From Zarea fungicola (lineage: Eukaryota; Ascomycota; Sordariomycetes; Hypocreales; Cordycipitaceae): DNA of 64,000 nucleotides. The translations under genes and the position numbers were made by a program. The notes under the pieces were generated by a model. That model saw nothing but the letters and a program-made list of their open reading frames with translations, made no database searches and had not been told where the DNA came from. Below are positions 11,810-22,791 of this stretch, one piece after another; position 1 is the first letter of the stretch, and each line of letters starts with the position of its first letter. Location: the NCBI GenBank assembly GCA_900169235.1, contig FWCC01000229.1:48144-112143 (forward strand), read 5' to 3'.

Positions 11810-12981
11810 ATGGCCCCACGAGAATACGTTCAATGGAACGCGAAAGGCGTTGAGAATATCCCCGACGATGAAGCAGGAGACATCCAAACCGTCGTGGGCA
11901 TGTTTGAGGGCCTGCATCAATTCATGTTTCAGATGAATGGTCACGTCGTTTCTGGAACTCACGGACGAAGCCACGGTGTTGTCAAAGGCACTTTCATCGT
12001 CCCAGAGGACCTGCCCAGCCATCTGAAGCAGACAGAGCTGTTTACAAAGGGCGGTAATTACCCAGTGGTATGCCGTTATAGCTCGTCTATACCGGATCCG
12101 AATGTGGATGTAAGGCGATATGCCACACTATGGCAATCTCAAAACTGACGGTCTTCTAGGATCGAGTTCCGCAGCTCCGTGGCTTCACTATGAAGTTGTT
12201 TGGTGTTGAAGGTGAAATGTTTGAGGAGGGCCGTGACGCCCCGACTCAAGATATGGAATTCAACAGCATTCCCTTTCTAGACTTGGCCGACGCAAGAAGA
12301 GCCAAAGAGATACTTTCGCTACGACTCAAACATGGTGAGGACATTGCCGGCCTCTACAAGGAGCTTGATACCCGCCCCGATGGCGAACTCATAAAGAGCC
12401 AGGACAAGGTGCGCAGCACACACTTGGAGTCCACTCGCCAGTACTCTCAAACGGCATACCGCTTTGGCAATTACATCATGAAGTACTCGCTTGTCCCCTC
12501 TTCCGACATGCAGCGTAAGCTCCACCAAGAGACAGTACAGCCCAGCGACGCACCGGATGTCTTACAGCACTGGTTGCGTGATTTTCACTTGAATCACGAA
12601 GCGGAATATGAGTTTCAAGTACAGCTGTGTGAGAATCTGGACGAACAGCCTATCGAGGATGCTTCCAAGGTGTGGGATGAGGAGAAATATCCATGGCAGA
12701 CGGTTGCGAGGCTGGTAATTCCCAAGCAAGACAGCAATGACCCCGCCAGGAAGACATTCTGGCAAGATTACGTAGTCATTAACCCGTGGCATGGCCTTGT
12801 AAGCCTTCAGCCTCTTGGAGGATCAAACAGGCTGAGACGAGTTGGTAGGTTTCACGAATCATATAAATACGCATGACTAACGAGACTTGCAGTTTACCCG
12901 GCCAGCAGAGCCATGAGGGAAAAGCTAAACAAACAAACGCCAATTCACCTCAAGAGCCTCAATGACTTTCCAAGCATGTAG
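11810..12981 (+). CDS. Catalase-like haem protein
   Basis: Exons 11810-12109, 12160-12844 and 12893-12981 join cleanly (phases 0 and 1) into 357 residues, short for a catalase (usually about 480-750) and typical of the fungal heme-dependent catalase-like group. Seen in order: GTHGRSHGVVKGTF (the region of the catalytic His), YPVVCRYSSSIPDPNVDDR and RGFTMKLFGVEGE (both conserved in catalase cores), the FNSIPFL segment, and a C-terminal VVYPASRAMREKLN helix that matches the family end. The C-terminal flavodoxin-like domain of large catalases is absent. No signal peptide. Homologues are linked to peroxide or fatty-acid peroxide chemistry; the substrate here is unknown. The start is taken at AAAAATGGCC, since upstream in-frame sequence is not family-like. 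Confidence 0.85.
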
Positions 12982-14002
12982 CCAGTCATAAGTGACGGTT
13001 TGGCCGGAAGACCAATTCGTCAATTCGCTACGCCATGGTGCGAAACCCAGAACGTGCGCTACCCAAACACATCCACATGTTATATTAGAAAGAGTAAAGT
13101 CTCTATGAACTATAGACAGCTGGGTCTGTTTGGTCTTGTTGATTTCTATATTTTGGGATAATTTAACAAGACTTTGTAAAGTAAGACAGTCAGAAACCAT
13201 GCGACAGAAATATTAGACACTGATAACTCACGCATCAAGACGCAAGTTGTGATTGTAGAATAATTTCGCATCCTCACCAATTGGTAGGGCTCTCGGGAAC
13301 AAACTGAGACAAGCCAAGTGTGTCGTATTGAGCTTAACCGGGGCGTGCCATGGTGGTCTGGCGGCCGCTGTAAAAGTTTCTCCAAAGACGGTTGCGTCTT
13401 ACTCAAGCCTCCCTGCACCGTTGTTATTAATAGAAGCCGTGGAATGAGCTTCTGGGAAGCGGCACAGTCCATTTCCAGGTTTGTAGCATTGCGACAAAGC
13501 CGCTGCAAACATGGCATGTTTTCTGGCACCCATGGTCAAATTACTACAGGGCTCGTTTTGCTTAGTTGCACTGTCAACTTTTTCTCTTTGTGCCTAGTTT
13601 GCTCCGTTGTCATGCTAGTCCGTGTTTGTCCGTCGTTTGTCGCATTCCTTCTTTGTCATTGCAGCGTCGTCTCTTTGTCGCTTTGTCGCTTTCACATGGT
13701 AGCTAGTCTTTGTCTCCAGGTCTCTTTGTCGTGTGCTTGCCATCCGTCGAGCATTTACGAAGCCACTGCGTCGCCATGGCTCATTCTGCTGCCCATTCAA
13801 CGATCTGCAAAAAGGACTGACACGACGACGCCCCTAATTTCAGCTTCAAACACTCATCGCAATTTACCTTTCTGTTTTTTTGCAGAAACGGAAGCTGAGA
13901 AAGGAAAGAAAGAAGGAAAGAAACAAAGAAACAAAACGTCAGAAATTCATTCTCCATACAACACCGCAGGAGGCCCTCGTTATCTGATTACAAGCTGCAA
14001 TC
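12982..14002. other. Intergenic region with TTTGTCG-rich leader
   Basis: No gene. Between about 13580 and 13740 the words TTTGTC, TTTGTCG and CTTTGTCGCTTTG recur many times on the + strand, a pyrimidine-rich low-complexity tract upstream of the kinase-like gene and probably part of its promoter or long leader. Confidence 0.5.
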
Positions 14003-14872
14003 ATGGACATCACAATCAGAGAACCATACTACGCGCCCAAGGAGCGACTCCCGGCCCCTCTCCCTACCGAGAAGGAGATTCAAGAGGCAACGGAGGAATT
14101 CGAATCCACATTCCATCGAATTGTCCGCATCGGCCCCTATGTCGTCAAGCACGGCACCAAACTCTGCCCCTCGGCAGGCGAGAACATGCTGTTTGTGAGG
14201 GAGGCTGCGCCAGGTGTGCAAATACCGCAAGTGTACGCCGTCTACTCCGTCTCCAACGACAACGACGAGACGGAGACGTTCATCGTTATGGAATACATTG
14301 AGGGCCGGACCCTCAAGGCGAAATGGCCCGAGATGGAGGAGCGTGAAAAGCTGCACGCCGCCGGCCAGCTCCGCGCGTTCCTGGACCAGCTGCGTGCCAT
14401 CCTGGCGCCGGGCTACTTTGGCGCGCTGGGCAGGCAGCCGTACGCGCATCCCTTCTTCCAGCTAACGCTCCAGACCTCCCCCTTTACGAATGAGGAGCTC
14501 AGCGGCCCATTTGACGATGCGTACGGCTTCGTCACGGGCATGTTGGAGAGGTTCGCGCTCCGCGTAAACGGCGAGTTTAATGAATCCGTTGCCCGTGGGG
14601 TGGCGGGTAATGCGCTCGATGTCGACCCTGCGCCAGTTTTTAGCCATGGCGACCTAGACCAGTCCAAGATTATGTGTAAGAGTGATGGGACATTTGTTTT
14701 GCTTGGCTGGGAGGTGGCTGGGTGGTATCCCATGTTTTGGGAGTTTGCCATGGCAACCTATGCGGGCGAGGGACGGGACAATGATTGGTACACCTATCTG
14801 GCGTGTATACTGAAGGAGTATCCTATCCAGTACCTGTGGATTCGCTCAATTCTTAGGGGGAATGGGTTTTAG
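14003..14872 (+). CDS. APH-fold phosphotransferase-like protein, probably inactive
   Basis: Single exon, 289 residues. The layout is that of fungal aminoglycoside phosphotransferase/choline-kinase-fold proteins: VVKHGTKLCP (nucleotide-binding strand with Lys), the ETETFIVMEYIEGRTL hinge, the catalytic loop at FSHGDLDQSKIM, and the metal loop at VLLGWEVAGWYPMFWEFA. The usual forms are HGDLxxxNI and IDWExAGxYP. Here the catalytic-loop Asp is kept (HGD), but the Asn that binds metal is replaced and the metal-loop Asp is Gly (LGWE). That combination suggests a pseudokinase or a much weakened enzyme. Substrates of fungal APH-like proteins are mostly unknown. No signal peptide. Length is normal, so this is not a truncation. 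Confidence 0.85.
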   Translation: MDITIREPYYAPKERLPAPLPTEKEIQEATEEFESTFHRIVRIGPYVVKHGTKLCPSAGENMLFVREAAPGVQIPQVYAVYSVSNDNDETETFIVMEYIEGRTLKAKWPEMEEREKLHAAGQLRAFLDQLRAILAPGYFGALGRQPYAHPFFQLTLQTSPFTNEELSGPFDDAYGFVTGMLERFALRVNGEFNESVARGVAGNALDVDPAPVFSHGDLDQSKIMCKSDGTFVLLGWEVAGWYPMFWEFAMATYAGEGRDNDWYTYLACILKEYPIQYLWIRSILRGNGF

Positions 14873-16305
14873 GGTCTGGCTGAAAAGGGCTGCATCTACT
14901 ACCTTTATAATGGCACAAGTTAGGGTTCATAATCCCACTTTACTAGAGATTTAAATTATGAATAGCTAGTTCTATTAAATTTGTCCTATCTGTGATTTTA
15001 AGGCGTAGTACCTAGTCAATATACATTTACTGTCAAGCCCTCAATTTTAGTTACCACCAAAGGCGGGCATGTGGAAATGCAAGCTAAAGGCATGGCATAA
15101 ACTGACACTTACCTGCCTTAAAGACATTCAATCAAGTAAGTGGCTGTATGTTTCGCTGTATTGAAATAATGTAGTGACCAGTCCTTTTCTGCAGATGTAG
15201 CGTCCGCAGCATATGGGTGAACCACTCTATGGCGGGAATGCTCGTTGCCTTGGAGCACACGCTGCACAACCAACTGGCGTAGACCTTTGCTTGTACGTCA
15301 CATGAATACCTCGAAATGGCAATGTTTTACTGAGTTGCGCCATTTAAAATGACCATCTTTTGTACGTCGTACTTGGCCCTCAATGCCAGCTGCGCACCAT
15401 GACATCGAGGTAGTCTTTGTGCAGGCTCCGTATCCTTTGATAATAAATTGGACTGAATTACACAGTTTTGGCTGGCAGCGCCGGTGCCTTTGACAATAAC
15501 CTTGTTGTCGCAGATGCTGTAGTGGTTGACCCGGCGGTTTGGCAGGTTGAGGTAGTTGGCGAGTAGTAGAAGGGTAATATATAATTTACTCTTAAAGAAT
15601 TTGTAAATGTTAGATTTCAAGGCCAACATATCACTCAATCCTTATCTAGGACTCTTATAATATTACCCGACTCTCTTCTTTACCTCACTCCCCTTGTCAC
15701 ATTTTGGCTTGAAGTAGGAAACCCTAGATGCCACAGAGCCTCCAAAAGCTAGCCTTCGCACCTTCGCTGGCTAGCAGATTCTCTTCGGGAATCCGTCTAG
15801 ATTTTTCGTGCAGACTTAACTCACTTGAAAATTAGATAGTCTGGCTGATCGGTCTTGCTTTATGCTCCCTTTTTTGGGAGGCAGTCGATCATGGCTCGCC
15901 ACCAGACGGGCATCATTCTGCGAACAGATGCACTGGATTAATTTACGCCACCTTGGACGCACTGTTCTCTCCGGTAGTAACTAGATGTAACTTAGTCGCT
16001 TGTCCAAAGCCCCTTTGTTGGCATCTCTCATTTGATCCATTTTTATTGCGGTTTGAATGTATAGCTCCTAATTGATTTGATTCTGCTCATCGGCCTTTAG
16101 AAACCGCTCTTCTTCCCGATACTGAAATGTGGCTCTGTCCCAGCCGACGTCTGCCGCCCCATGCACCAGGAGGTCATGTCCAAGAGCTAGATGAATTTAA
16201 ATATCATCATCTACACGCACGAGGGAGAACGAAAAAGACACATCTATTACAATATTGCAGCCAAGTAGTAGATTTTGTTGCCGTGACAATTAACATAAGC
16301 TCAAC
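14873..16305. other. Intergenic region, no supportable gene
   Basis: A minus-strand open frame at 15327-15638 has some coding-like composition but no recognised motif. Nothing else was seen. Confidence 0.4.
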
Positions 16306-19300
16306 CTAGCAGTGTATGCTTTGGAAGCTGGTGGAACATTTCATCACCGTATAGTACCTAGTTCCTGGACGCCCAACACATATATCCAGTTTTCGGTCTA
16401 TACGTCGAGTGCTCTGCAGCTCACATGTTGACAAACTGCCGCCAGCGTTATCAAGGCACTCCCAAGTCGTAGATATCGAAGACTTGCGAGTACAGGTGTA
16501 CGGTGACGGCCCGCCACACACGCCGCGCTTAAAGACCATAACGTCGGTAGCGTCACTTATTATATTATTCGAATCCTTTGGTACTGCCATGTCGCCGTCA
16601 ATTCCCCCGCAAGGGTTTTCGGGACGGCCAGCGATTATCCAAAGATCGGTGTACGAGTGGGTGCACCTGTCAAGACCACTTTCGGGCCATTAGTTGAGGA
16701 ACCTCGAGTTTGTTTAGGAGGGCTAGTATCTATACTTACATGCACTCCATCGTCCGTTCTTCTTTCTGGTACATGGCCCAATGAACTGTCTGTTCCGGAG
16801 GTGGAGAAGATGGAGTTATTGGCGTTGACGTGATTGTAGTCCTGCTACCAGCGCAACTGGGGAGCGTAATCGTGCTGATGGTGGCAGACCCTAAAGATTC
16901 GCATACAACAGTAGTTTCCCCGTGTGGTCCGAAGGAGTATGTGAAGGACGTATGCGGAGCCACTGTTCCAGCCTCTGTTTGTGTGACTGTGGCCGTTGAT
17001 GTCGACGTTGTAGGATTTCCGAACCCAGCCCCTCCAAAGGTTGTGGTATAGGCCCCCGAGTTGTGATCACCACCCGCACCAGGATATGAATCATCGATTC
17101 CTTCTCCTGAGGAACCACCACTTTCTCCATCGTTCCCTAGATCGCCATCACCTCCTAGGCCGTCGTCTCCGACCAAAATTGGATAGCACAAGCCACCGTC
17201 TTCGTCCTCTTCATCGTCTTCCTCGTCTTCCTCTTGTTCCTGGTCCGGGGTAGGTTGATTATTCACATTGGTTGGGCCTGGCTTGCCGCCTGGCGGAACC
17301 GGGATAATTGTTACCACAGGAATCGGCGGTGGAAAGGGTAACAAGTCGGGCGGGCATATTCTGACGTTGGTGAGCGGCAGCGCGAAGCACAGTGGACGCT
17401 TTGCGGGACTTAGGCTAATTGTTTGAGTTGGCTTTCTTGATTCCACTGTGGTTCTTGAGATTCGTATCTGCTCGGTGGTGTGTGGCGGAACGGTTGTGCT
17501 AATTGTTTTACCTAGTGTTGTGTAGGTGATGGGAGGTGGAAACCAGGTGCTGGTGGTAATAAAAGGGGGAAATAGAATAGCACATGGAAACGTACACGAA
17601 ACGGTGTGGTCTCTGTCCCAGAAATCAGCGGCGATGTATAGAGTGCCATTGCTGGTATCATTGCGGGCTTCTGGTGACCACGTATTGCTCAGGGGTAGTC
17701 CAGATTGGATATCGAACGGTACAGGGAATATGGTCCCGATAGGTATCACTACCTCTCCGGGCAATGGCTCCCCAGCTTCATAAACACTACCATCGCTACC
17801 GGTAAATCTTTGATTGGGCTTGAAACCTTGCGGAAGGAACAGAGATCTTGGAATGGGTACACCAGGCCCAATCTGGATTGGATTGGAAACACCACCATCT
17901 ACACCGCAGCAAGTCGAGGTAATAAGTCGAGCTAGATCACATCGCTGAATGCTAAATCAGTAGAAGAAAGTGTTGGCTGCAACTATAGTTGCTTACCGTG
18001 CATGCCCCTCTACCTGGACCGGGAGGTGAGTTTTGATTCCCGTCATTGTAAGAATAATCAATTTGGCTCACAACTGGCCAGGCGATTGTGAAAGTTTCAG
18101 TCGGCTTAACAGTTGTGGCGGGGAATGGCACCACTGTTGCGGAGGCAGGTGACCGATGAACGGCACGGCCAGAAGCCCTACCTCAGCCCATGTTAGTTGC
18201 TATGCCAGAGAAATGAAGTCTTGACTTACCCATCGCCGTCAACGCTGCCCATCCAAGCCATTGCGATGTCACAGTAGTTGATTTTATTGTCTTTACCCAT
18301 GACTGCAAGTCCCTCCGCTGGACTGATCATTTCCACAGATGCCTTGGTAATGAGGCTATAAATCCACACAGCACTACTGGCGGAAATTTCGAAGATACGA
18401 TCCTGGCAGTTCTCTGTAGCAACGCATGCCTGGTCATACTGGTTAAACCATGAGTATAGCCCAGCACCGTAAATGTAAACATTGGCACTGTTCAAAATCC
18501 GTACGCCCCAAGAAAATGCGCAGTTCAATGCCGACGGATTGCAATAGTCCCAAGACGGATCAGACGGAAAAAGGCTCGACGTTGGGAACGGATCTGGAGC
18601 CGGTGGTGCTACCTGGTAATATGGCGATTCTGTTTGAATCATTCCCAGAAAAATGTTTGAAGCATTATAGATTTGGTACTGATACAGTACAGAATGTTCA
18701 GAAGCAGTGCCATATAACCAAACAGGGCCTGTGCTCTCAATGAGGAAGCCTAGATGCGGAACACCAAATGAGCATAGTGTGACATAGTCGACGAGTGACG
18801 AAAATAAACATGCTACATACCTCTACCAACATATACGTCAATCTGTGTTTGTGCGGCAACGTCAAGATCCTAAACCGGTAGAAATTTAGCTGCTCGAAAT
18901 CCTCTGACATCTGACACCAGTTGATTTGCTGCTGGACTTACATGATCCGCCACCCAAAACCAAGTGTTCTCAAAGTATGCCGACGCTGTTGCTGTAATGT
19001 GCACTAGCATTGAGGCTGCAATACAGTTCTTATTGACCGTTCCAGAAAGTTTTGGACAGTTGGAGGACTGGAGATTGGATCCGAGTGCTCCGCCTACTCG
19101 AATATGGGTATCCCACATAGCCGCTGAGCCAGGACTAGCTTCATGTATGTTCCATTGCAAAACGATAGCTCCTGCAGTGGCTCCTCGAACTGTGAAAAGA
19201 AGATCTTGTATCTCAACAGTGCCAACATCACCTGGATCACCAACTTTGACCACCGGATAAGGGTTATTAATATCGGAGAACCGAGCTCCTGCTCCCATAA

Positions 19301-21460
19301 TTTGTGACCATAGTTGACCAACAACTTTTGTTCCACTTGGTACTTTTATAGTATCAGAGACAAGGTAAACTCCTGCCGGAATCCATAAAATCTTGCCACT
19401 AGCTGCACATTCCCTGAAAGCCCTACTTAGTGCTTGAGTGTCATCCGTAGAGCCGTCACCTGCTGCCTTGTATACTTGTTTAAGATTGACAAATGAGCCT
19501 GCGCCAAGGTTCTCATATTGCGGTTTTGAGCGTGCAAAAATTCCGTTTGTTGATAGAAGAGACCGGCTAATGTCTGCGAACCGGCTGTAGTCGGTGCCGT
19601 CTTGCCAGACGCCAGCATCCTCGCCGTTCTTCGTGTCATATCGTTTGCCAATGCCCCACGCTTGGACGGTTTTGGAGCCTCCTGAGCCAGCGAGCAGAGT
19701 CTTGCCCTGATCAAACTTTACTATTATCGGCACATTAGTACAAACCAGGTTAAATATGTTGACAGTTATTTTGCCATAGCTTCCTCCTGGTGCCTGTAAC
19801 TGGACTCCGACATTGACATTGGTGAAGGAGCTGTCGAGGAAAATGGCGGATCCTAGAGCATTCGGATCTGGGCCAGCAATGAGAATACCGATAGGGCAGT
19901 TTTCGATTCGTAACTCCTTCCATGTCCAACCCCAATCCCAGTGAATTTCGATTGCCCGAGTGGCTTGGCCGGAAAACTTCAGGTTCCTCACAGTGAATTG
20001 CTGGTTGCCAACATAAGCTCCGAGAGTTCCGCCAATGAACTCTAGGTCGCTCATGAAACCACCACTGCCATTCTCCATAAAAATACCCTGTACGGAGCAG
20101 GATCAGCTGACAAAAGTCTAGAGCAAAATGTGCATATGTCGAAAGCATGTAATGTATTGCATTTTCTTTCGCCTTACCTGCTGATTATTTGGCACAGCTG
20201 TCGACATTTTGAACTTGATATTCTGAAGTGATGTGGCCTGGGCAACCTGCCTACACCGCTTCAATTAGCCCATTAAACCTTTATCCAAAATAAAGCTTCT
20301 TATTATAGGTGGAAAATAAATTGAGGGAAGATGGAACATCTCTTACCAATGAATACCCGCAATGAAGTCTTGCGGGGGGCCGTTGGTCATGTCGATGACA
20401 AAGTTGCGCACTTGGCGATAAAAGTTGTTCTAGATCAAATAAGCTTCAAGATCTTTCGTCGTAAGTGGACAGTAGCAACTGACTTGATTGATGTACCATG
20501 ATGCGCCATCTCCGCCCTCAATATACACGTCGGAGGATATTACTCCCAAGCCAGAGAAGCTGGGAGCAACCTTGATGATGGGTACATTTGTAGGCTATAC
20601 ATCAGGCGCCGTTAGCCTTGTTGCATCACTTGTCGCAAAACCAATTCGCATACATCACCAATAATTTGAGTAAAGTAGTAGGCTACAATCGATCGACTGA
20701 CGAGGTAGGTTCCAGCAGGGAAGTACACCGCAGCCTGGAGGACTGTGGAACTTCCACAATTTTGACCGCAGCGGTTGCCGTCACTGATGGCTTTATTGAT
20801 AGCATCGGTGTCGTCGTGTACCCCGTCACCCACAGCTCCATAGTCCTTCACATTACGCCAAATCTACGATCGGCGAGGGCTTGGTTAACGAAATTTCAGG
20901 TTGATTAAGAGCAAGCCAGCAGCGGTGTGAGCTCTTCTGGGTAGGCATACCTTATAACCTGCAGGGGCAAACGGAGAAGCTCCATTCTGAATCATGTTCT
21001 CCATCCAGAAGTTGCCAGCCCTTGCTTCAATCGTGTGAGTGGTTTTTGTCGTATTTCTGGCATCCGCTTCCGCCACAAGAGCCAAGGCAGCACCGACTGT
21101 TCCGTTGACACCTGTTCCTTCAACGGTGGATGACGCAAGGGTTCCATTATCGTGAAGTTGAATTGGCATTCTCACAGTATCAAATCGTAGCTGGTAGTCA
21201 TTTTGACGTGGATTGGTGAGGAGGCGGAGATTTCTTTCTCGGGATTCGGCTTGCGATGCCTTCACCAACTCCCTGGCAGCTTGAAGAGTACTGTTTGATG
21301 GGAAAGTGGCATTATGCATATTCTGACGAGTCTGGCGGTAATGAAGAATATTATGGTGATCACCAATGCGATCATGATGCAAAGCGTGTAAGATTGTGCA
21401 TTGACAAAGCAGCACGAGCACTACGGCTCTGATTGACTTTGTTGCCAGTGACATGTGCAT
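16306..21460 (-). CDS. GH55 exo-beta-1,3-glucanase with long C-terminal extension
   Basis: Eleven exons on the minus strand (21460-20951, 20863-20654, 20594-20484, 20429-20347, 20250-20178, 20087-18942, 18869-18821, 18749-18230, 18177-17997, 17944-16740, 16666-16306) keep phase and give 1482 residues, about twice a usual GH55 enzyme. A signal peptide is followed by two pectate-lyase-like beta-helix repeats: VKDYGAVGDGVHDDTDAI at about residue 175 and VYKAAGDGSTDDTQAL at about 532, the GH55 hallmark pair. GH55 enzymes release glucose from beta-1,3-glucan outside the cell. After about residue 905 comes a Pro/Thr/Ser-rich region with CTFPCAILFPPF, an acidic tract (EQEEDEEDDEEDEDGG, about 1196), a Gly/Asp-rich stretch, and a final Cys-rich tail with RPENPCGGIDGDMAVP. 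The last intron (16739-16667) has GTAAGT; without splicing the protein would stop early. Divergent from the chitin-binding gene. Confidence 0.88.
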
Positions 21461-22791
21461 CTTGGCGGCACTGTATCACACAGCCTACCAACGAGAGAAA
21501 TGAGGCTAAATAAAATTGACAACCGAGCTTTATGATCTACTGAATCTCATGCTCACTTCGAAAGACGGAGGAAAGTTTCAATTAGTCCCAAGTACGCGAA
21601 AGAGGAACAGCAGACGCTCTAGACCCTGAACGAGAGCGGCTGGCTAGCCGTCGGTATAATCCACTTTAGCACCCACGGTCAAATAACACTATGTATTCTA
21701 CTAGGTAACTGCAATCAATACCCGGTCCGGTTGGAATGTCGTTGTAGGGTGTGTTGCATGCAGGGGTGGCAATGAGAAAGCGGACGGCCGAGTGGCCAAC
21801 TGTGCTTTCGCGATATTCCAGTATGCTCGTATGGTTACTGGACTCCGGAGATTACGAATGGCTTGAAATTTGTGGTACTGGTACCCAAAAACTAGTTTAG
21901 CATCCTGGATCCATAGTAGCGCACTTTGAAGAACTTTTGGGTTCCCGGCCCGGCCGGACTAACTTGAGTCAACATTAGAAGTAGGGAGGATTCAAATAAC
22001 CTTAGAAGCAGGCTATAAGGTTACATGTCAGGGTTACTTGGAAACATAACTGGCCTAATGCAGGCGTAAGCTAAGCTGATCCTGCGGCATGGGGCGACTC
22101 AATAAAGAGTTGCTGGTATAGTCATGGTAGTGATTTCGATACCAATACGAGGAGCAACAAGCGTTACAATGAATTTCGCAACTTCATAAAGCACATACTA
22201 CAAACTGTATAAGAAGGGAAAGTAATAATGATAATAGTAATAAATAGATACCACCCGTCGATTTCACATGCCATTCGCGGTCATCAAGGCATATTCCGGT
22301 CCTCCGAAGTGTGGTGTTAGCAAGGCCGTTCCTTACCGACTGGGCACGCGACCATTTCGCGCTAGCTAGCCAACAAACTAGTAAAGGTACGACTTGTGGA
22401 TCTGGAATGCGGTCTTTCCAAGCCTCGAACAGGACCATTCCCACAAATATCACCGGCGCCGTTTGTGGAGATATCTTCAGCAGCACCCCTGTCGAGATGC
22501 TTTCCGGGGTCCAGATGGCTGATTTGCTTATTACCACCCAAAGTCTAGAGCTCGTTTGTCGGGTTTGTCGGGTTTGTCCGTGGGCAAATTTCGTCGGAAA
22601 AGGACACGGGCCAATCCTCACCCGCTTTCAGTGGCTTTGACTGTTTCTCCAATACTCTCCTTGTTGTAGTCAGTTCCTTGCTGTAGTCGTTTCATTCGGT
22701 GAGTGAACCGTTCTGTGTGAGGCGACCTAAACCTATTGCCTCGTGCGTGACAAGAAAAGCTTCATGTCGTTTTCTCAGCATCGACGCCAGT
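21461..22791. promoter_or_regulatory. Divergent promoter region, GH55 gene and chitin-binding gene
   Basis: 1.33 kb separates two divergently transcribed genes for secreted wall-directed proteins, so it should hold both promoters. No specific operator was identified. A GTTTGTCGGGTTTGTCGGGTTTGTC triplication lies near 22553-22580. Confidence 0.5.

Noticed and set aside
13318..14301. Long + strand open frame (327 aa) overlapping the APH-fold gene
   Set aside because: Different frame from the recognisable kinase-like protein; its 5' half is a TTTGTC-rich low-complexity tract and nothing resembles a protein family.
15327..15638. Minus-strand 103-aa frame with some coding-like composition
   Set aside because: No recognisable domain, no good start context, and flanked by AT-rich DNA; kept only as a note.
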